This document shows positions 7,792 through 10,544 of a DNA stretch of 10,544 nt, piece after piece. This stretch comes from Pseudomonadota bacterium (lineage in GTDB: Bacteria > Pseudomonadota > Gammaproteobacteria > Burkholderiales > Nitrosomonadaceae): positions 1 to 10,544 of the forward strand of contig JAFEEV010000272.1 of the NCBI GenBank assembly GCA_018240935.1, read 5' to 3'. Made by a program: the position numbers and the translations under genes. Position 1 is the stretch's first letter, and each line of letters opens with the position of its first letter. Below the pieces are notes generated by a model, which saw nothing but the letters and a program-made list of their open reading frames with translations, had not been told where the DNA came from and searched no databases.

Positions 7792-7811
7792 ATCCTTATT
7801 GCAATAAGGAT
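7792..7811. promoter_or_regulatory. 20-bp perfect palindrome upstream of the PEP-CTERM gene
   Basis: ATCCTTATTGCAATAAGGAT is self-complementary over all 20 bases. Its centre lies about 120 bp before the PEP-CTERM start and roughly 70 bp before the transcript start predicted from the -24/-12-like motif. That is a normal position for an enhancer-binding regulator. On the plus strand it is followed by TTTTGCTTATTTT, so a weak terminator is another reading, though no forward gene lies just upstream. Confidence 0.5.
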
Positions 7812-8071
7812 TTTGCTTATTTTCTAAAATATTCCGTTTTGTAAAAAAATTGATGCCTCTGATCTTGATAAATATATTCATATTCATGGAATTAAATATC
7901 AAAGCGGTAATGATAATTCGTACGGATATTCCATTATTTCTGACAGCGAACTATGCTAACCGATAGATAGAAAATTTTTATTTTTGCATTATCCGGTTTT
8001 TAGAATTTTACCGGCATTCATTGCCATAATGACAAACAACGCGGTCAATTTGTATCTTTTTAGTGTTTGGT

Positions 8072-8259
8072 AAATTGAGCGATTGCGAACGCTGCATCGC
8101 CTTTCTGGCGAGCCAAGGCTTATTGGTCGGAACAATCTGCTTACAATACAATCGGAGAAAATCGTGCATAATCAATCATCCATAGTTTATGGAAAAATCG
8201 GTGCAAAGAAAAAAATTGAATTGTGTCTGAAAATTTCTCAAATCAATTTGTTCCAATAA
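8072..8259 (+). pseudogene. Frameshifted remnant of a LuxR-type response regulator (C-terminal DNA-binding domain)
   Basis: Translation of 8072-8146 starts KLSDCERCIAFLASQGL, and 8152-8256, two frames on, reads SEKIVHNQSSIVYGKIGAKK followed by KIELCLK, then TAA at 8257-8259. Aligned by eye to residues 165-219 of the intact regulator encoded at 8521-9249, 31 of 52 compared residues are identical (13 of 25, then 18 of 27). Between the two parts the intact gene has 9 nt where the remnant has 5, so a 4-nt deletion explains the frame change. No receiver domain is recognisable upstream. The stretch sits in AT-rich sequence in the same orientation, about 940 bp before the matching part of the intact gene. 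It is best read as a decayed tandem paralogue and not as an expressed gene. Confidence 0.88.
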
Positions 8260-8420
8260 TCCTACAGAATCGGGATATTTTTTCGCTAAAAATTACAAAA
8301 AAGGTCATTTTTCAGGATATATGTCCTCTATTTATCAATATGTACATTTGATAGAATTTTCACCAAATTAAATAGATAGAGTAACTAATCTCGATAATCT
8401 ATTTATACATAATTAAATCT

Positions 8421-8433
8421 CGCATTGAATGCG
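8421..8433. promoter_or_regulatory. 13-bp palindrome upstream of the response regulator, possible operator
   Basis: CGCATT-G-AATGCG is a perfect inverted repeat around one central base, 87 bp before the response regulator start. NarL/LuxR-type regulators bind short inverted repeats, so autoregulation is conceivable. Only the symmetry is seen; function is inferred. Confidence 0.3.
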
Positions 8434-8471
8434 TGTTATAGCTGCTTCCGATCGGGCCCCGTGAATAATTC

Positions 8472-8493
8472 AACCCTTCCTCATGAGGGTTTT
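8472..8493 (+). other. Small hairpin (AACCCT/AGGGTT) in the leader of the response regulator
   Basis: AACCCT at 8472-8477 pairs with AGGGTT at 8486-8491, and the intervening sequence contains the alternative palindrome CCTCATGAGG. A short TTTT run (8490-8493) follows. It is too weak to call a terminator with confidence; it could be an attenuator or chance. It ends 27 bp before the regulator start. Confidence 0.25.
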
Positions 8494-8520
8494 GGACAAC
8501 TTCATTAAAATACTAATAAT

Positions 8521-9249
8521 ATGGCTGTGGAATCTCACGCAAAAATACGCCTCCTGGTGGCCGAAAGTTTCGAGCTTGTACGCATGGGCTTGCGTTCGCT
8601 ATTCGAGAATCATTCAGAAATCCGCCTTGTGGCGGAGGCCAACTCAATTGAAGATTTATTTAAATTGGCGGTGCACCACAAGCCGGATATCGTTCTGATG
8701 GATTTGCAGTTGAGCGGCGGGCACTATGCCGAACATATCGCCAAATTGCTGCACTCCTGTCCGCAAAGCAAGGTGCTGGCTTTTTCTCATCAAAACAGTG
8801 AGCAAACACACCTGCAAGCCTTTCGTTCCGGGGCGATGGGCATTATCAGCAAATATCATTCTTCCGATTTGCTGTTGAAGGCCATACTTGCCGTTCATGC
8901 CGGGCAAATCTGGTTTGATCGCAATGTGACCAAGCTGTTGTGGCAGGCGCAGTTTAATCCGAATTCATCAGCCGAAATGCCAGCGGATGGACATGCGTCA
9001 CAGCAGCAGCCCAAATTAAGCGATAGCGAGCGTCATGTCGCCTATTTGGCCTGCAAAGGCTTGTCGGCAAAAGAAATTAGCGCGCAATTATTGGTCACGG
9101 AAAAAACCGTGCGTAACCAACTCTCGGTTATTTATAGGAAAATCGGCGTAAAGAAGCAGATCGAGCTGTGCCTGAAAGCGCCTATGTATAACTACTTCAA
9201 GGAATCCTATCTGCTCGGGACATTTTTCCAGAATGATAGGGACAAATAG
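8521..9249 (+). CDS. NarL/FixJ-type response regulator with atypical receiver
   Basis: This cytoplasmic transcription factor has 242 residues. An N-terminal receiver (about 8-128) keeps the phospho-acceptor D61 in DIVLMDLQL, S89 in VLAFSH and K111 in GIISKY. The usual acidic pair after beta-1 is replaced by A14-E15 (IRLLVAES), so Mg2+ binding and phosphorylation may be altered. A linker rich in Gln and Ala leads to a LuxR-type helix-turn-helix (about 165-220: LSDSERHVAYLACKGLSAKEI, then TEKTVRNQLSVIYRKIG). No histidine kinase is in the window. The ATG at 8521 is the first start after an in-frame TAA at 8506-8508 and has no Shine-Dalgarno. GTG at 8527 is an alternative. Position suggests control of the divergent PEP-CTERM gene or the downstream multicopper-oxidase-like gene; this is inference. 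A decayed copy of its DNA-binding domain lies upstream. Confidence 0.88.
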   Translation: MAVESHAKIRLLVAESFELVRMGLRSLFENHSEIRLVAEANSIEDLFKLAVHHKPDIVLMDLQLSGGHYAEHIAKLLHSCPQSKVLAFSHQNSEQTHLQAFRSGAMGIISKYHSSDLLLKAILAVHAGQIWFDRNVTKLLWQAQFNPNSSAEMPADGHASQQQPKLSDSERHVAYLACKGLSAKEISAQLLVTEKTVRNQLSVIYRKIGVKKQIELCLKAPMYNYFKESYLLGTFFQNDRDK

Positions 9250-9277
9250 CGGCAATATAACTGCTTTTTAAAGGCAA

Positions 9278-9305
9278 TTGACATCTATTTTGCCGAAAAT
9301 AGATT
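9278..9305 (+). promoter_or_regulatory. Candidate sigma-70 promoter for the multicopper-oxidase-like gene
   Basis: A perfect -35 hexamer TTGACA (9278-9283) is followed after 16 bp by TAGATT (9300-9305), four of six matches to the -10 consensus. Transcription would begin near 9312, giving a leader of about 170 nt that includes the hairpin at 9395-9433. Confidence 0.45.
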
Positions 9306-9394
9306 TGATAGACTCCCGCCTGCGTTAATAATAAATAGAAAGCGATCATCAACTTCCGCGATCTATTGGCCAAATCGTGCAGCACAAAAAAAAT

Positions 9395-9433
9395 CGTAAG
9401 TTACCGGTATTCAATCGCCGGTTTTTTCTTACG
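9395..9433 (+). terminator. Hairpin with T-run after the response regulator (terminator or leader attenuator)
   Basis: ACCGG (9403-9407) pairs with CCGGT (9418-9422) and runs straight into six T residues (9422-9427), which is terminator-like on the plus strand. An outer pair CGTAAG (9395-9400) / CTTACG (9428-9433) could extend or compete with it. It lies 146 bp after the regulator stop but also downstream of the candidate promoter at 9278. It may therefore end regulator transcripts or act within the leader of the next gene. The inner stem is only five pairs, so efficiency is uncertain. Confidence 0.5.
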
Positions 9434-9466
9434 GCTTTTCCATTTGTGATGCACTTTTTCACACAA

Positions 9467-9472
9467 AGGAGG
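9467..9472 (+). promoter_or_regulatory. Strong Shine-Dalgarno that fixes the start of the multicopper-oxidase-like gene
   Basis: A full AGGAGG lies 9 nt before the tandem ATGATG at 9482-9487. It argues against the more upstream in-frame ATG at 9377, whose first 35 codons run through the hairpin at 9395-9433. Confidence 0.85.
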
Positions 9473-9481
9473 GTGTTTATA

Positions 9482-10474
9482 ATGATGTTTCAATCCAATC
9501 AACTGTGGCATGTCAAGGAATTCCCTGAGAATTTCCCGGTGCTGCCCAATAGCGCTTTGTTAAAACAATCGCTCGCTGCAATCTGTCTTGTATCCGCAAT
9601 GTCGTTTTTACCTGTGGCGGAGAGTTCCGCAGCCAATCACATCATACAATTGGCCGCGGATGTAACGCGCGACGACGGGTTCGGCAATAAGCTGATGGCA
9701 TACAGAATGGTAAGCCACATAGTTGATGGCGCGGACATCACAAGCCGCTACAGTCCTGATGCGACCATTCCCGGTCCTACGATTGTATTAACCGAAGGCG
9801 ATGTTGTTCATATAAAGCTTGAACCAATACCAGGCGCCTATACAGGCTCACATAGAACACCCAGCACACAAGTCAGCGTGCATGTGCATGGCGTCCACTA
9901 TGACATTTTCAGCGACGGCACGCTCAAAGTGATCAACAATCACGACGACGAAGGCGCAGGCGACGGTCTGGAAGCTTCGCACTCCTTCTATGAATACAAA
10001 TGGAATGTAGCGCCCGGAACCGCAGGCACCTGGGCCTATCACGATCACAATTTTGAAACCCATAACGGCGCCGAAACCAAAGGTCTGTTCGGCGCCATCA
10101 TCGTCAATCCCGCCGGTTCCGCCGGATACGCCAAGGAATATGTGCTCTATCTCGGAGACGATGCTTTCTGGGGCATGGAAATCGATGGCGCAAGCAAGAA
10201 GCAATCGAAGCACGGCGTTAACCCAACATTATCCGCTGCCAAAAACAGCGATGTCAGATTTCATCTGATTGCATTGGGTACCGACATCCACAATTTTTCA
10301 TTGAACGGCTATAAATGGTTCGATCCGGGAACGCGCAACCTGATCGATCAAGCTGCAATCGGCCCGCTCGAGAAGCATGTATTCACCGTCAAAGCTAAAA
10401 GCAGCACGCAATACGTTGATAACAACTTCTCCAACAAATTGATGGGTATGACCGGTCAATTTATCGTCAAGTAA
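9482..10474 (+). CDS. Exported SLAC-like two-domain multicopper oxidase homologue with depleted copper ligands
   Basis: This protein has 330 residues and two cupredoxin domains. A long N-region (about 25 residues) precedes a hydrophobic stretch, LLKQSLAAICLVSAMSFLPV, and a likely signal peptidase site near ESSAA-N (about 51), so it should be periplasmic. Domain 1 keeps both trinuclear-site motifs: HVHG (H134, H136) and YHDHN (H187, H189), with Asp where a type 1 Cys could be, as in type B two-domain laccases. Domain 2 is clearly homologous (DIHNFSLNGYKW; LMGMTGQFIV), but the expected H-x2-H-x-H is H270-S273-N275. The expected HCH-x3-H is V312-D313-N314 with N318; only the Met of MGM (M323) remains. 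It should therefore lack a type 1 copper and half of the trinuclear ligands, so ordinary oxidase activity is doubtful. The reading frame is intact with no sign of decay. It may be a copper-binding or structural protein. Confidence 0.85.
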   Translation: MMFQSNQLWHVKEFPENFPVLPNSALLKQSLAAICLVSAMSFLPVAESSAANHIIQLAADVTRDDGFGNKLMAYRMVSHIVDGADITSRYSPDATIPGPTIVLTEGDVVHIKLEPIPGAYTGSHRTPSTQVSVHVHGVHYDIFSDGTLKVINNHDDEGAGDGLEASHSFYEYKWNVAPGTAGTWAYHDHNFETHNGAETKGLFGAIIVNPAGSAGYAKEYVLYLGDDAFWGMEIDGASKKQSKHGVNPTLSAAKNSDVRFHLIALGTDIHNFSLNGYKWFDPGTRNLIDQAAIGPLEKHVFTVKAKSSTQYVDNNFSNKLMGMTGQFIVK

Positions 10475-10512
10475 TTACTTGAATAAACATACCCAAGTAT
10501 AAGGATGACACT

Positions 10513-10544
10513 ATGAGTAAAAATATTTTTGGGATTAAGAATCC
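10513..10544 (+). CDS. Start of an unidentified reading frame, cut by the window edge
   Basis: An ATG at 10513 is preceded by AAGGA (10501-10505) with 7-nt spacing and opens a frame beginning MSKNIFGIKN. It lies 38 bp after the multicopper-oxidase-like gene with no terminator between them, so it is probably co-transcribed. Ten residues are too few to identify it. Confidence 0.55.
   Translation, partial: MSKNIFGIKN

Larger units (their letters stand above)
7682..8520. other. AT-rich intergenic region between the PEP-CTERM gene and the response regulator
   Basis: This 839-bp stretch is clearly more AT-rich than the flanking genes and has no intact gene in any frame. It holds the leader of the PEP-CTERM gene, a 20-bp palindrome, a decayed LuxR-type domain at 8072-8259, a 13-bp palindrome and a small hairpin ahead of the response regulator. 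These are listed separately. A 43-codon open stretch at 7828-7956 has no start codon near its beginning and no recognisable similarity. The rest shows nothing I can interpret. Confidence 0.8.

Noticed and set aside
7880..7940. Inverted repeat ATGGAAT / ATTCCAT spaced by 35 bp
   Set aside because: Seven-base arms in AT-rich sequence are expected by chance and nothing else supports a function.
7828..7956. 43-codon open stretch on the plus strand in the AT-rich gap, protein-like in appearance
   Set aside because: It has no start codon near its beginning, no ribosome binding site and no similarity I can recognise; chance or an unidentifiable remnant.
7990..8071. Possible upstream continuation of the response-regulator remnant (A-F-I-A-I-M resembling A-I-L-A-V-H)
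   Set aside because: Too few matches and several frame changes would be needed; not distinguishable from chance.
9377..9481. Earlier in-frame ATG for the multicopper-oxidase-like gene
   Set aside because: The added 35 codons pass through a hairpin and T-run, while a full AGGAGG sits just before the ATG at 9482.
1..10544. CRISPR array, tRNA or rRNA gene, insertion sequence, phage or toxin-antitoxin module
   Set aside because: I saw no repeat-spacer pattern, RNA gene signature, transposase, integrase or terminal inverted repeats in the window.

Overview
The window looks like a piece of a betaproteobacterial chromosome, most likely a Nitrosomonas-like member of the Nitrosomonadaceae. That placement is inferred from an NnrS-type gene, the conserved PHP/yciO/M50/trpS/scpA/scpB gene order, a PEP-CTERM exosortase substrate and a secreted two-domain multicopper-oxidase-like protein. 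No 16S rRNA or other taxonomic marker is present.

Left part (1-6623), GC-rich and densely packed. A reverse-strand nnrS gene runs off the left edge and is interrupted by an in-frame amber codon. Divergent from it is a compact forward operon: a PHP-domain nuclease/phosphatase (RNase AM/TrpH family), yciO, an M50 site-2-protease-like membrane protein, trpS, scpA and scpB. Genes overlap or lie within about 30 bp of each other. The operon combines RNA/nucleotide metabolism, tryptophan charging and the kleisin and winged-helix subunits of the SMC-ScpAB condensin. It collides tail to tail with a reverse-strand suhB whose stop codon overlaps that of scpB. The TrpRS is a long form with a mid-protein insertion and a four-cysteine motif that suggests a [4Fe-4S] cluster.

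Right part (6624-10544), lower GC and accessory in character. A reverse-strand gene encodes a secreted PEP-CTERM protein with its own strong terminator, a possible sigma-54-type promoter and a 20-bp perfect palindrome upstream. An 839-bp AT-rich gap (7682-8520) follows. It is not empty: it carries a frameshifted, decayed copy of the LuxR-type DNA-binding domain of the intact response regulator that lies just downstream. That regulator has a receiver domain with an altered acidic pocket. After a candidate promoter and a hairpin comes an exported SLAC-like two-domain multicopper-oxidase homologue. It keeps the copper histidines of domain 1 but has lost nearly all those of domain 2. One more reading frame starts 38 bp beyond it and leaves the window.

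The observations most worth following are the ligand-depleted multicopper-oxidase homologue, the regulator remnant next to its intact paralogue, and the promoter-like elements around the PEP-CTERM gene. The interrupted nnrS also deserves a check.
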